Positions 1 to 7,749 of a stretch of 45,807 bases of DNA are shown in pieces. Every line of letters begins with the position of its first letter. Positions within the stretch are counted from its first letter, which is position 1. The stretch spans positions 1-45,807 of the forward strand of contig CAYFJO010000037.1 in the NCBI GenBank assembly GCA_964343305.1, written 5' to 3'. Under the pieces are notes generated by a model. The model was not told the origin of the DNA and ran no database searches. It saw only the letters and a program-made list of their open reading frames with translations. Position numbers and translations under genes: made by a program. Source of the stretch: CAYFJO01 sp964343305. Its GTDB lineage: Bacteria > Planctomycetota > Planctomycetia > Pirellulales > Pirellulaceae.

Positions 1-11
1 AGCAACAGCAT

Positions 12-37
12 AACATCGACAATTCGTTGTCGATGTT
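12..37. terminator. Perfect 11-bp hairpin downstream of the DUF1080 gene
   Basis: Positions 12-22 and 27-37 are perfect inverted complements around a TTCG tetraloop (23-26). The hairpin lies about 130 bases beyond the stop codon of the minus-strand DUF1080 gene. No T-tract follows on either strand, so it is not a classical intrinsic terminator. It could be a transcript-end stabiliser, a bidirectional terminator, or the end of a gene that lies outside the window. A second small GC-rich inverted repeat (86-91 with 98-103) lies nearby. Confidence 0.35.
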
Positions 38-165
38 GACCCGCGAAGGGCCTATCTCAAAACCGTTGCAGGTCGCCTTCGAGCCCGTCCCGGCGGCGGG
101 ACGATGATTGAGGACGCAACACAAACACGGTCGTGAATCATCGTCACGCGGTTGCCGACACGACA

Positions 166-894
166 TCACTGACCTGTTTGCGTTCCCTCCTTCAATTCCA
201 GCTCCAGCAGCTTGACGTTCTTGTACCAAACTTTGTGGCCGTGGTCTTGAAATCCGAGATATCCCGCGCGAGCGAAATCTTTGACCGCTCGCGGCCGGCC
301 GTCCAGTTTGAATTTGTGCTTCTTGCCATCGGGACAGACACCCGGTTTGTCGAATTTGTCGCAGTTCATCGCGGCGACTTCTTCGCCGTTTACCTTGACG
401 TTGATGTACGGGCCGTAGCACCTGATTTCCACCGTGTTCCACTGCCCCGTCTCCCTGCCAGCGTTCTTGGTGGTCGCCGCCAGATCATAGATCGCGCCGA
501 ATTCGTGCTTGCCGACCTTTGTCCCGCTCATGACTTGAATCTCGAAACCGGTGTGGACAGGGTTCTTGGGATTCTCGACACGGAAGAAAATGCCTGAATT
601 GCAGCGAGGATCTTCCCATCGAACATCGCACTTCAGTACGAAATGATCGAACGACTTTTCGTGCATGACAATGTAACCGCCAGACTTGTACGGAACGAGC
701 GACGCCCTTTCGACGGGCGTCGCGATGGGCTTGCCGTTGTTGCATTTCCAACCCGTCAGATCCTTGCCGTTAAACAGTAGTTGCCAGCCGGCCTGTTTTT
801 CTTCATCGGAAAGTTCGTTGTCCCCGGCGGTGGCCGACGAGACGAAGAATAGCGCAGCAACAACTGCCGCGGCGAGGCGAACGTTTCGTGACAT
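166..894 (-). CDS. Secreted DUF1080 (3-keto-disaccharide hydrolase-like) protein
   Basis: This is a 242-residue protein with a clear Sec signal peptide (about residues 1-23, ending near SSATA). A single DUF1080 domain fills the rest. Typical signatures are the WQLLFNGKDLTGWK start, the central NSGIFFRVENPKNP stretch, the GFEIQVMSG strand and the GYLGFQDHGHKVWYKNVKL end. The fold is a concanavalin-like beta-sandwich. Family members are secreted or periplasmic, very abundant in planctomycetes, and some hydrolyse 3-keto-disaccharides; the substrate here is unknown. An AGGAG ribosome-binding site lies 6 bases before the ATG at 894. The gene stands alone, with a possible tiny ORF just upstream on the same strand. 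Confidence 0.9.
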   Translation of the reverse strand: MSRNVRLAAAVVAALFFVSSATAGDNELSDEEKQAGWQLLFNGKDLTGWKCNNGKPIATPVERASLVPYKSGGYIVMHEKSFDHFVLKCDVRWEDPRCNSGIFFRVENPKNPVHTGFEIQVMSGTKVGKHEFGAIYDLAATTKNAGRETGQWNTVEIRCYGPYINVKVNGEEVAAMNCDKFDKPGVCPDGKKHKFKLDGRPRAVKDFARAGYLGFQDHGHKVWYKNVKLLELELKEGTQTGQ

Positions 895-903
895 GGGAAT
901 CTC

Positions 904-1026
904 CTAGTTTTCAATTGACGCATGCAGTGGTACACCCGCCACGTTTGCATCGTCCGATTTTCCGGCTGCTGACAGGAGTGCGATTAGACTGATGCATGTG
1001 ATGAGTGTGAGACTTGGAAATCGCAT
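904..1026 (-). CDS. Possible 40-residue signal-peptide-like small protein
   Basis: From an ATG at 1026, a 40-residue reading frame begins MRFPSLTLITCISLIALL and ends nine bases before the DUF1080 start. It looks like a signal peptide with a short polar tail. No convincing ribosome-binding site precedes it. It may be a real small exported peptide, the surviving 5' end of a lost secreted-protein gene, or chance. Nothing in the sequence decides between these. Confidence 0.2.
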   Translation of the reverse strand: MRFPSLTLITCISLIALLSAAGKSDDANVAGVPLHASIEN

Positions 1027-1134
1027 GGGCGGAAATCCATCGAGGGGAGGATGCGTCAACGTTAATTCGGGTGGGCATGGACATGTTATCATACTGAGCG
1101 ATGTGCATCAAACTTGGAATATTCGAGATGACCG

Positions 1135-1875
1135 CTACGAAGAATCCTTCGCAGCGATTGCAAAGCGGCGATAATAGATCGCTAGGATTCCCAAAGTGAT
1201 CCCCAACGCGGCCAAGGCGCTCTGAGGCACCCAGCAAACAAAGATCCCCATCAACACCTTGTCGAACTCAACATCAAGCGCCGAACCGATTCCCATCGCA
1301 GCGGTAATTAAGACGAAAGCCGCCGGCGTCATGATCGCCACACGTTGCTGCCAAGAGACGCCTCTGGGCAGAATGGCTAGGATGACGAGTGCCGCAGGTC
1401 CAAAAAGATAAATCCCAGCCAAAAACTCAGAACGGGCTGAAAACGGACGTGCCATCGCAGCCAACATCGCCACAAAGACCGTCGCCAGCAGCAATCCGCG
1501 AAGCGAGAACTGGAACTTTCGTTCGCTTGATTCCTCTGCGCGCGACTCGATGTCCGCGACCATTCGATTCAACCAGCCGATTTGAGTCAGAGTGACCAGT
1601 CCCAAGACACTGCTGATCGCGATGGTCATCGAAGTGTTCAGCAATAGCCCTGTCAGATTGACAAGCAAGCCGCCGTAGTTGTTGCCGCTGCTCCATAACT
1701 CAAACGGAAATCCAATCGCTTCCTTTCCTGCTCCGAAACCTTCCAGCAAACTTCCCCAACCACCTGTTCGAACGAAGAATGAAATTGCGTTCAACGAACC
1801 CATCAGCAAAATGCCGGCCAGGAACCCTCGAAAAAACCAGCTCGCTTTCGTTGTCGAGACTTTGAGCGTGGACAT
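1135..1875 (-). CDS. Multi-pass membrane protein of unknown function
   Basis: The protein has 246 residues with several hydrophobic segments (roughly residues 14-33, 65-95, 125-145, 150-170, 180-200 and 215-238). Position 123 onward carries FQFSLRGLLLATVFVAML, a motif that recurs just before or within membrane helices of many uncharacterised planctomycete proteins. No catalytic motif was recognised. Start at the ATG at 1875; the ribosome-binding site is weak. It is divergent from the selenoprotein gene, and the 15-bp palindrome at 1902-1935 lies in the shared upstream region. Function unknown; the membrane location is the only confident statement. Confidence 0.75.
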   Translation of the reverse strand: MSTLKVSTTKASWFFRGFLAGILLMGSLNAISFFVRTGGWGSLLEGFGAGKEAIGFPFELWSSGNNYGGLLVNLTGLLLNTSMTIAISSVLGLVTLTQIGWLNRMVADIESRAEESSERKFQFSLRGLLLATVFVAMLAAMARPFSARSEFLAGIYLFGPAALVILAILPRGVSWQQRVAIMTPAAFVLITAAMGIGSALDVEFDKVLMGIFVCWVPQSALAALGITLGILAIYYRRFAIAAKDSS

Positions 1876-1901
1876 GGTGGGTTTCGAAATGGGAAGATAA
1901 C

Positions 1902-1935
1902 AGACTTCCGAAGTTTCGGAAAACTTCGGAAGTCT
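1902..1935. repeat. 15-bp perfect palindrome (repeat family A, copy 1)
   Basis: Positions 1902-1916 and 1921-1935 are perfect inverted complements around a CGGA loop, with core AGACTTCCGAAGTTT. A related sequence occurs at 10904-10928 upstream of the NfeD gene. The palindrome lies between two divergently transcribed genes, so it could act as a regulatory hairpin, but the second copy argues for a dispersed REP-like element. Confidence 0.75.
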
Positions 1936-1990
1936 AGCCGAAATGCGGATGCTGAACTATGATCGGGCGACACCAGCTTGGGAGTTTTCG

Positions 1991-3226
1991 ATGAATCGAT
2001 TCACACTTGCCATCATGGTCGCCACGACGGTCGCGATTATCACTCCTACATTATACGGTCAACGTGGCCGCGGCCATGCCCAGTGGCGCGAAGAACCTCT
2101 GCAATATGGCTGGATGTTGGACTATGAGGCCGCAAAGACGAAAGCGCGCGAAGCGAACAAGCCGCTGATGGTCGTGTTCCGCTGTGTCCCGTGAGGCGAT
2201 TGTTCGCAGTTCGACGAGCAGGTGGTTCGTCTCAAAGGCATCAAAGATCTGGCCAATCAGTTTGTTCGCGTGCGACTTTGGGAAATCGAGAGCGCGGACT
2301 TGAACTTGTTCCAGTTCGACTATGACGTGACGTTCATGATCTTCTTCTTGAACGCGGAGGAACATGTTTACAGTCGCTTCGGCGGGCGTGATGCCAAGGA
2401 TGCCGAGTCGCGCATGTCGTTGGCAAGTTTAAACTACACGATGCAGTCGGTGTTGGACACGCACTGTAACAGTCGTCCGCGCACTTCAGAGAGCCGCCCG
2501 AAGCCGCTGCGAATTCGCGAATTGCCGTTTGCAAGACGATACGGCGGCTGCATCCATTGTCACCAGGTCAAAGAGATTCTAACGACGGAAGCCAAACGAG
2601 CCGGCAAATGGACGCGCGATTCCTATTGGCGCTATCCCTTGCCCGAGAACCTCGGTCTTTCGCTTGAAATCGACCGAGGCAACATCACCGCACGAGTCAC
2701 TTCAAAGTCACCGGCAGCGAAAACGGGCCTGCAAGTCGGCGACAAGATCACAAGCATTGGCAAGATTGCGATTCACTCGTTTGGTGATGCGCAATTCGCC
2801 CTGGACCAAGCTCCTCAAACGGGTCCGATCAAAGTGCATTGGCAGCGCGACGGTAAAATCAATTCAGGTGACATGATGCTGGCCCAGGGGTGGCGAAGAA
2901 CGGATCTCACGTGGCGGCCGTCGCTGCGAAATTCGTTGCCCTCGGCGCGCGTCTACGGACGTGATCTGTCGGAGTCGGAGCGTAAAACGCGTGGTTTGAC
3001 AAAGTCGCAGCTTGCGTTCTGGCAAAGATTCCCCGTCAGCGACCAAGCCAAATCCGCTGGCATTCTCGAAGAAGATATCATCCTTGGATTCGATGACGAG
3101 ACGCTGAACATGAAAGCTTATGATTTCCTGCAGCACGTGCGCCGCAGTTATTTGATTGGCGATCGTGTCATGGTCAACGTCTTGCGCGGCGAGAAGCATT
3201 TACGCCTACCCATGACACTTCGCTAG
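1991..3226 (+). CDS. Secreted thioredoxin-like/PDZ selenoprotein with CxxCH motif (Sec at TGA 2192-2194)
   Basis: Two same-frame segments (1991-2191 and 2195-3226) are separated only by one TGA at 2192-2194. Read through, they give 411 residues: a signal peptide (about 1-23), a thioredoxin-like domain (about 40-160), a linker with CIHCH (C187, C190, H191; a heme-c type motif), a PDZ-like domain (about 230-285) and a second PDZ-like region (about 345-411). The TGA is codon 68, in the motif C65-V-P-U68-G-D-C71. It occupies the second Cys position of a thioredoxin CxxC site, where selenocysteine is known to substitute. A SECIS-like hairpin follows at once. Coding quality does not drop after the TGA, and no good start exists nearby for the downstream part. 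I recall planctomycete proteins described as Trx/PDZ (seleno)proteins; this fits, but I cannot check it here. A likely role is an extracytoplasmic redox protein. The alternative is a pseudogene with one nonsense mutation. ATG at 1991 is chosen because the signal peptide starts there. Confidence 0.8.
2195..2224 (+). promoter_or_regulatory. Candidate bacterial SECIS element
   Basis: Directly after the TGA, bases 2200-2206 pair with 2215-2221 (seven pairs, two of them G-U) around the 8-base loop CAGTTCGA. After one mismatch, two more outer pairs are possible (2197-2198 with 2223-2224). The loop has a G at 2209 followed by U, 15 bases beyond the TGA. A loop G/U at about this distance is what SelB-dependent bacterial SECIS hairpins show. 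Assessed by eye; no folding energy was calculated. Confidence 0.6.
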
Positions 3227-3357
3227 TCGGTTGCTAGCACGCGACGATCGCATTGCCACGCCCTGTTGGTCACACTACAATCCCGTCGGGTTGCGCATCG
3301 CGTGCAGTCCTCCTACTTCATGTGTGTGAACAGAACCAACGACGCCCCCCACCGTAA

Positions 3358-3876
3358 ATGAATACAGACCAAATATTTCAGAACGTTGAGTTGATCCTGT
3401 CCGATGTCGACGGAGTCCTGACAGACGGATGCATCGTCTACAACAACGAGGGGATCGAAACCAAACGATTTCATTCCCATGATGGCCAAGGAATTCATAT
3501 GTGGCAGCGGGCCGGTTATCGATTTGGACTTCTCACCGCGCGCAATTCCCACATCGTCAAAGTCCGAGCCAACGAGTTGGGAATCGAGGTCGTGCGGCAG
3601 GGATTCATCGACAAACTGCCAGCGGCAATCGAAGTCATCCAGGAACTTGGGTTCGACGCCGCGCAGGTTTGTTACATCGGCGACGACTTTCCGGACTTGC
3701 CGGTGATGCGGCACGTCGGTACGGGTGTGGCAGTGGCCAGTGCCGTGGAGGAAGTTCGCAAAGAGGCGGACTACATCACTCAAAAACAAGGCGGCGAAGG
3801 GGCCGTGCGAGAGGTGATCGAGAAAGCGCTCAAGGCAAAAAAGCGTTGGGATGAGTTGATTTCCAAATACCAGTGA
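3358..3876 (+). CDS. kdsC: KdsC-type HAD phosphatase (3-deoxy-D-manno-octulosonate 8-phosphate phosphatase)
   Basis: The 172-residue length and motifs match the cap-less C0-type HAD phosphatase KdsC. The sequence shows motif I with D16 and D18 (DVDGVLTD), motif II LLTAR around T60, the lysine at about K86 (FIDKLPA), and motif III GDDFPD around D109-D113. KdsC removes phosphate from KDO-8-phosphate in the cytoplasm, a step in KDO synthesis for lipopolysaccharide. The next gene, 22 bases on, encodes an LptC/LptA-like protein, which mirrors the kdsC-lptC-lptA order of proteobacteria and supports the call. Related YrbI-type phosphatases in CMP-sialic-acid-like pathways are a less likely alternative. 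No strong ribosome-binding site precedes the ATG. Confidence 0.88.
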   Translation: MNTDQIFQNVELILSDVDGVLTDGCIVYNNEGIETKRFHSHDGQGIHMWQRAGYRFGLLTARNSHIVKVRANELGIEVVRQGFIDKLPAAIEVIQELGFDAAQVCYIGDDFPDLPVMRHVGTGVAVASAVEEVRKEADYITQKQGGEGAVREVIEKALKAKKRWDELISKYQ

Positions 3877-3898
3877 TTTCTTTCGACAAAACTCATTG

Positions 3899-6826
3899 AT
3901 GCCGGACGCGTTCCGGCCGACGGATCGGCAGTGTAGCGTGCTCTCCAGTTTCAAACGAGGTACAACGGCGTTGACCGTCGTCTTGACGGGCTATCTCGCT
4001 TATGCCCTGCTCGCGGTGCCGCTGATCGAACCGGACATCACGCTTCCTACCCCGACCAACGTCATACCAATTCCACCAGAAGAAAAACGAGCGGTCGACT
4101 TCTCTCACTTGTTTGCCGACGATGCGTGGGAGCGTGACGAGAAACGCATCAAGGAGTTCGACACAGATTACGGAACACTGTTGTTTCAACAGTTGATTCG
4201 CATGGACGATGGGCGGGTTGAATTGAGACCGTTTACGGCAGTCTTGAATACTGTGCAGTCGACGGGGAACAACGAGGGGCGTCCGATTGTGTTGCAGGCT
4301 CCGGGCGGCGCCGAGTTGAAATTCGACCAGCCCGTTCGCTCTCACCTGACAAAAGTTGGGCGCCTTGTCGGCGGACGATTGCTGGGTGAAATTCGAATTT
4401 TCAGTCCGCCGTCGGCACCCGGAGCGGACGATCGTTTGGATGTGGTGACGCGAAACATTCAGTTGAGCGGCTCACGTATCTTTACGCCGCATGACGTGCA
4501 ATTCAAGTTCGGTCCACATTGGGGAAGCGGGCGCAACTTGACCATCGAATCCGTTCCGGCCACGCGTCCCGCAAGGTCAAATGCCCAGCCAGCAATCGGC
4601 GGCATCAAGTCGATGGAACTGGTTCACGTGGACAAGGTCCACTTGCAGCCGTCCAAAAGTGCGAAACTAAAGTCGAACCTGCCATCCGATGACCAGCCAA
4701 CCGTGGAGGCGCAATCCAAGAATCGCGCGCCGCCGGCGCCGCTGGAAGTTACTTGCCGCGGGCCGTTCCTGTTCGACTTTGAAAAGTCGATCGGGTCATT
4801 TGAAGACAACGTCGATGTGCTGAGAATCCGGCCGGACGGCCCGATCGATCAGCTCAACAGCCGCTTGCTTGAGGTTTATTTCCGAGAGAAACCGTCCACC
4901 GCGGAAAAAAAGGATCAAGCAGAAAAAGTGCCGACGACGAACAAGACGGGGGCGATGCCCAGATTGGAAATCAAACACATCGTCGCTGTCGGGCACCCGG
5001 TGACGATTCATTCCACATACGAAATGGAAGCCGAACGCGTCGAGTATGAACTGGGGCCCGAAGGCGAAATCGGCACGTTGTGGGCGGCAGGCCCAGGCCG
5101 CATCTATACCGATCCGCAAGAGAGCAAACGCCCGTTTTCGGCGCATTGGAAGCAAGAACTGGTCATCCAGCCTGATGGTGACAAACACGTTGTGTCGCTC
5201 TTGGGCGGTGCATCGGTTCGATTTGGCGAAGACTCGGAATTCTCCGCAGGCGAACTGCATCTGTGGGTCATGGAGATGCCGAAGTTCCTGGCCCCAGCCA
5301 AAGATCAGTCAGACGAATTGGATTTTGCTCCCGATCAACTTCTGGCGCGTCACAATGTCCGCATTCGTTCTCCTCGGTTGACAGCGCGAACGGGCCAATT
5401 GGAAGCGTGGTTCATCAACCAACCCGCCCAAAGCGAACCCTCACACCGCACCGATGGCTCAACGAGTGACCAAACCGGCCATGCCATCGTCCGCCCCATT
5501 TCGTTGCAACGTCGCAAGGACCTGCCCAAGGACCCGCCGAAACAATCGTTCGATGCCGTTGGAGATTCCATCCGTCTGCAATTGGCGCAAATCGGTGACA
5601 AAACGGAAGTCCGCGTCATCAATGTGTTCGACAACGTTCGAGTGGTCGAAACTCGGACCAAGAAGCCTGACGAGGTGCCGCTTGTCATGGAAGGCAACTT
5701 GTTGCTCGTTGGCCGACAAGCCGATGAGCGTTCGATTGTAGAGATCGCTGGGAAACCTGCCAAGGTCTCGGCACGAGGCATGTCGCTCGTCGGCGAAAAG
5801 ATCAACCTCGACCAGGTCGAGAACAAATTGACCATCGACGGTCCGGGCCGGATGACTTTGAAAGCCAAGCCACGGTCCAACAGCGGTGCTCGGAAGACCG
5901 TGTCCGAATCCGTGGTCACTTGGACTGGACACATGCGCTTTGATGGCGAGACGGCTCATTTTGAAGAAGAAATCGAAGCTCGAAGTGTTCATGCGTTGAA
6001 AGAGCTGCAGACACTTCAGTCCGTCGTTACAAGCGGGTCGCTCGATGCCACGCTGAGCGACCACGTCGACTTTTCCGCAACGGACGAAGCCGACGGAATC
6101 GAACTCAAGACGTTGACGTTTCACGAAGGGGCTCAAGGTCATGCGCAGACATTCGATCAACGTCAAAAGCTGCTGGCGGTGAGCCACATGCAGTCCTACC
6201 GATTGATGTTTGACCAGCAAAAGGAGTTCTTTACCGCGGATGGTCCCGGTTGGTTGACCGACGTTCGCCTCGCCAAATCGCCACTCAAGCGCCGTCGACC
6301 AGCCACCGCTTCGAACCCAAACACTCGGTCGCATGCAAAGACACAACTCTTCTTCTCCCGCATCGAATTCCAACGCGGTGCTCAAGGCGATCTGGAGAAG
6401 AGTGAGTTTCACTTCGTCGGACGAGTGCGCGGAATTTACGGGCCGGTTCGCGACTGGAATGAGCAGTTGGCTTTGCAAGGATCTCGTCCGGTTGTCGAGG
6501 ATACTTTCGTGCTGCACTGCGACCATTTGGTTGCGGCGCGGGTCGGTGCGCCCGTCAATGGCGACGACATGTACGACTACCTTGCTCAAGGCAACGCCTT
6601 CATTCAATCCATGGAATTCGACGCCCAAGGCGATCGGCTGTCGTATTCTCAATCGAAAGACCTTGCTGTTCTGGAAGGCAACCCTCGCGAAGACGCGAAA
6701 CTCCGCCGTTATCCGCGGACGGGCCAAACCCAGCAGCAACAAGCGGCCGCGCGTCGCATTTTCTATTCTCCAGGGCGCGATGAAGTGCGTGTGGACGACG
6801 TGCGACAGATCGAATTGTCGCAATAG
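3899..6826 (+). CDS. Giant LptC/LptA (OstA)-like envelope protein
   Basis: About 975 residues with one N-terminal membrane anchor (about residues 22-44) and no further membrane span. Residues about 105-220 look LptC-like, with strand-rich text such as IVLQAPGGAELKF and FTPHDVQFKFGPH. Later stretches resemble LptA/OstA repeats: about 355-460 (YEMEAERVEYELG, GGASVRFGEDSEF) and about 540-660 (ARGMSLVGEKINLD, NKLTIDGPGRM). LptC and LptA are normally about 190 residues each and form the periplasmic bridge that carries LPS to the outer membrane. One protein holding both types is far larger than either. The position right after kdsC supports an LPS-transport role. The function is inferred from fold-like similarity and context, not from catalytic residues. 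A GTG at 3939 is an alternative start. Confidence 0.65.
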   Translation: MPDAFRPTDRQCSVLSSFKRGTTALTVVLTGYLAYALLAVPLIEPDITLPTPTNVIPIPPEEKRAVDFSHLFADDAWERDEKRIKEFDTDYGTLLFQQLIRMDDGRVELRPFTAVLNTVQSTGNNEGRPIVLQAPGGAELKFDQPVRSHLTKVGRLVGGRLLGEIRIFSPPSAPGADDRLDVVTRNIQLSGSRIFTPHDVQFKFGPHWGSGRNLTIESVPATRPARSNAQPAIGGIKSMELVHVDKVHLQPSKSAKLKSNLPSDDQPTVEAQSKNRAPPAPLEVTCRGPFLFDFEKSIGSFEDNVDVLRIRPDGPIDQLNSRLLEVYFREKPSTAEKKDQAEKVPTTNKTGAMPRLEIKHIVAVGHPVTIHSTYEMEAERVEYELGPEGEIGTLWAAGPGRIYTDPQESKRPFSAHWKQELVIQPDGDKHVVSLLGGASVRFGEDSEFSAGELHLWVMEMPKFLAPAKDQSDELDFAPDQLLARHNVRIRSPRLTARTGQLEAWFINQPAQSEPSHRTDGSTSDQTGHAIVRPISLQRRKDLPKDPPKQSFDAVGDSIRLQLAQIGDKTEVRVINVFDNVRVVETRTKKPDEVPLVMEGNLLLVGRQADERSIVEIAGKPAKVSARGMSLVGEKINLDQVENKLTIDGPGRMTLKAKPRSNSGARKTVSESVVTWTGHMRFDGETAHFEEEIEARSVHALKELQTLQSVVTSGSLDATLSDHVDFSATDEADGIELKTLTFHEGAQGHAQTFDQRQKLLAVSHMQSYRLMFDQQKEFFTADGPGWLTDVRLAKSPLKRRRPATASNPNTRSHAKTQLFFSRIEFQRGAQGDLEKSEFHFVGRVRGIYGPVRDWNEQLALQGSRPVVEDTFVLHCDHLVAARVGAPVNGDDMYDYLAQGNAFIQSMEFDAQGDRLSYSQSKDLAVLEGNPREDAKLRRYPRTGQTQQQQAAARRIFYSPGRDEVRVDDVRQIELSQ

Positions 6827-6912
6827 CACGTCGCCTTGGAGTGCTGTGAGGCATCACAGCTTTCTTTTAAGATACGTGGCTAATTCACACTCCAAATCGA
6901 AGGAAAATATAG

Positions 6913-7647
6913 ATGACTGACAAGCTAAAAGGCAAAGTGGCATTGATCACCGGTGCCAGCAAGGGAATCGGCAAGGGAATCGCGCGAGCATTTGCTGGCG
7001 AAGGCTGTTCGCTGGTGATCACATCCCGCTCGGCCGAAGAACTGCAACGGGCGGCGGACGAAGCGACAGCGCTCGGAATCGAAGTGGTAACGCACGTTGC
7101 TGATGTGGCGGATGAAAAGCAAATGCAACCGGCATTTGATTTGGCAACGGAGCGTTTTGGCCGACTCGACATCCTCGTCAACAACGCCGGCGCATTCAAC
7201 GGCGGTCCGATCGATGAAATGTCTTTGGAAGACTGGGACCGAGTCATCGCGACCAACTTGCGCGGTCCATTTCTGTGCACACAAATGGCCTTTCGCATCA
7301 TGAAGCCACAAGGCGGCGGTCGCGTGATCAACATCGGGTCGATCTCCGGCCAGCGGGTGCGACCGCGTTCGTCGCCTTACAGCACATCGAAGCACGGCAT
7401 TTGGGGTCTCACGCAGGTCACCGCCTTGGAAGGCCGCGAACATGGCATCACTTGTTGCTGCCTGCATCCCGGAAACATCCTGACTGAACGCCGCGACGCC
7501 AGCGATAAGAACGAGGACGAGGAGCCAATGATCGGCGTCGATGACATCTCGGAAGTCGCGTTGTTGATGGCCACGTTGGGACCGAATGTCGAAATGCTGG
7601 AGGCCATCGTCTTGCCGCGCGAGCAACTTTATGTCGGCCGCGGATAG
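6913..7647 (+). CDS. Short-chain dehydrogenase/reductase (SDR) family oxidoreductase
   Basis: This 244-residue protein has the full classical SDR signature: TGASKGIG cofactor loop at 14-21, NNAG at 90-93, a catalytic serine around S143, and Y156-x-x-x-K160 (YSTSK). It should be a soluble cytoplasmic NAD(P)H-dependent oxidoreductase. The N-terminal SR after the second strand (ITSRS, near residue 38) hints at NADP preference. The substrate cannot be assigned; FabG-like and sugar or steroid-type SDRs share these motifs. A good AAGGA ribosome-binding site precedes the ATG. It stands alone, facing the amidohydrolase gene tail to tail. Confidence 0.9.
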   Translation: MTDKLKGKVALITGASKGIGKGIARAFAGEGCSLVITSRSAEELQRAADEATALGIEVVTHVADVADEKQMQPAFDLATERFGRLDILVNNAGAFNGGPIDEMSLEDWDRVIATNLRGPFLCTQMAFRIMKPQGGGRVINIGSISGQRVRPRSSPYSTSKHGIWGLTQVTALEGREHGITCCCLHPGNILTERRDASDKNEDEEPMIGVDDISEVALLMATLGPNVEMLEAIVLPREQLYVGRG

Positions 7648-7749
7648 CTATCGATACGGCATTTTACAGAGCCCTTGTAGTTCAAGTAGAATAAACCCTG
7701 TTAGCATGCTAGTTTCATCGCAGAGTGGCGCTGTCTAATTGATGCAAAC

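Noticed and set aside
133..597. Plus-strand ORF opposite the DUF1080 gene
   Set aside because: It is the antisense shadow of a gene with signal peptide and full domain match.
2192..2194. TGA as an ordinary nonsense mutation making a pseudogene
   Set aside because: Only one stop, in a position where Sec is chemically expected, with a matching hairpin and undamaged sequence afterwards. It remains the main alternative.
5459..6829. 456-codon minus-strand ORF
   Set aside because: Lies wholly antisense to the LptC/LptA-like gene and has no domain or signal features.
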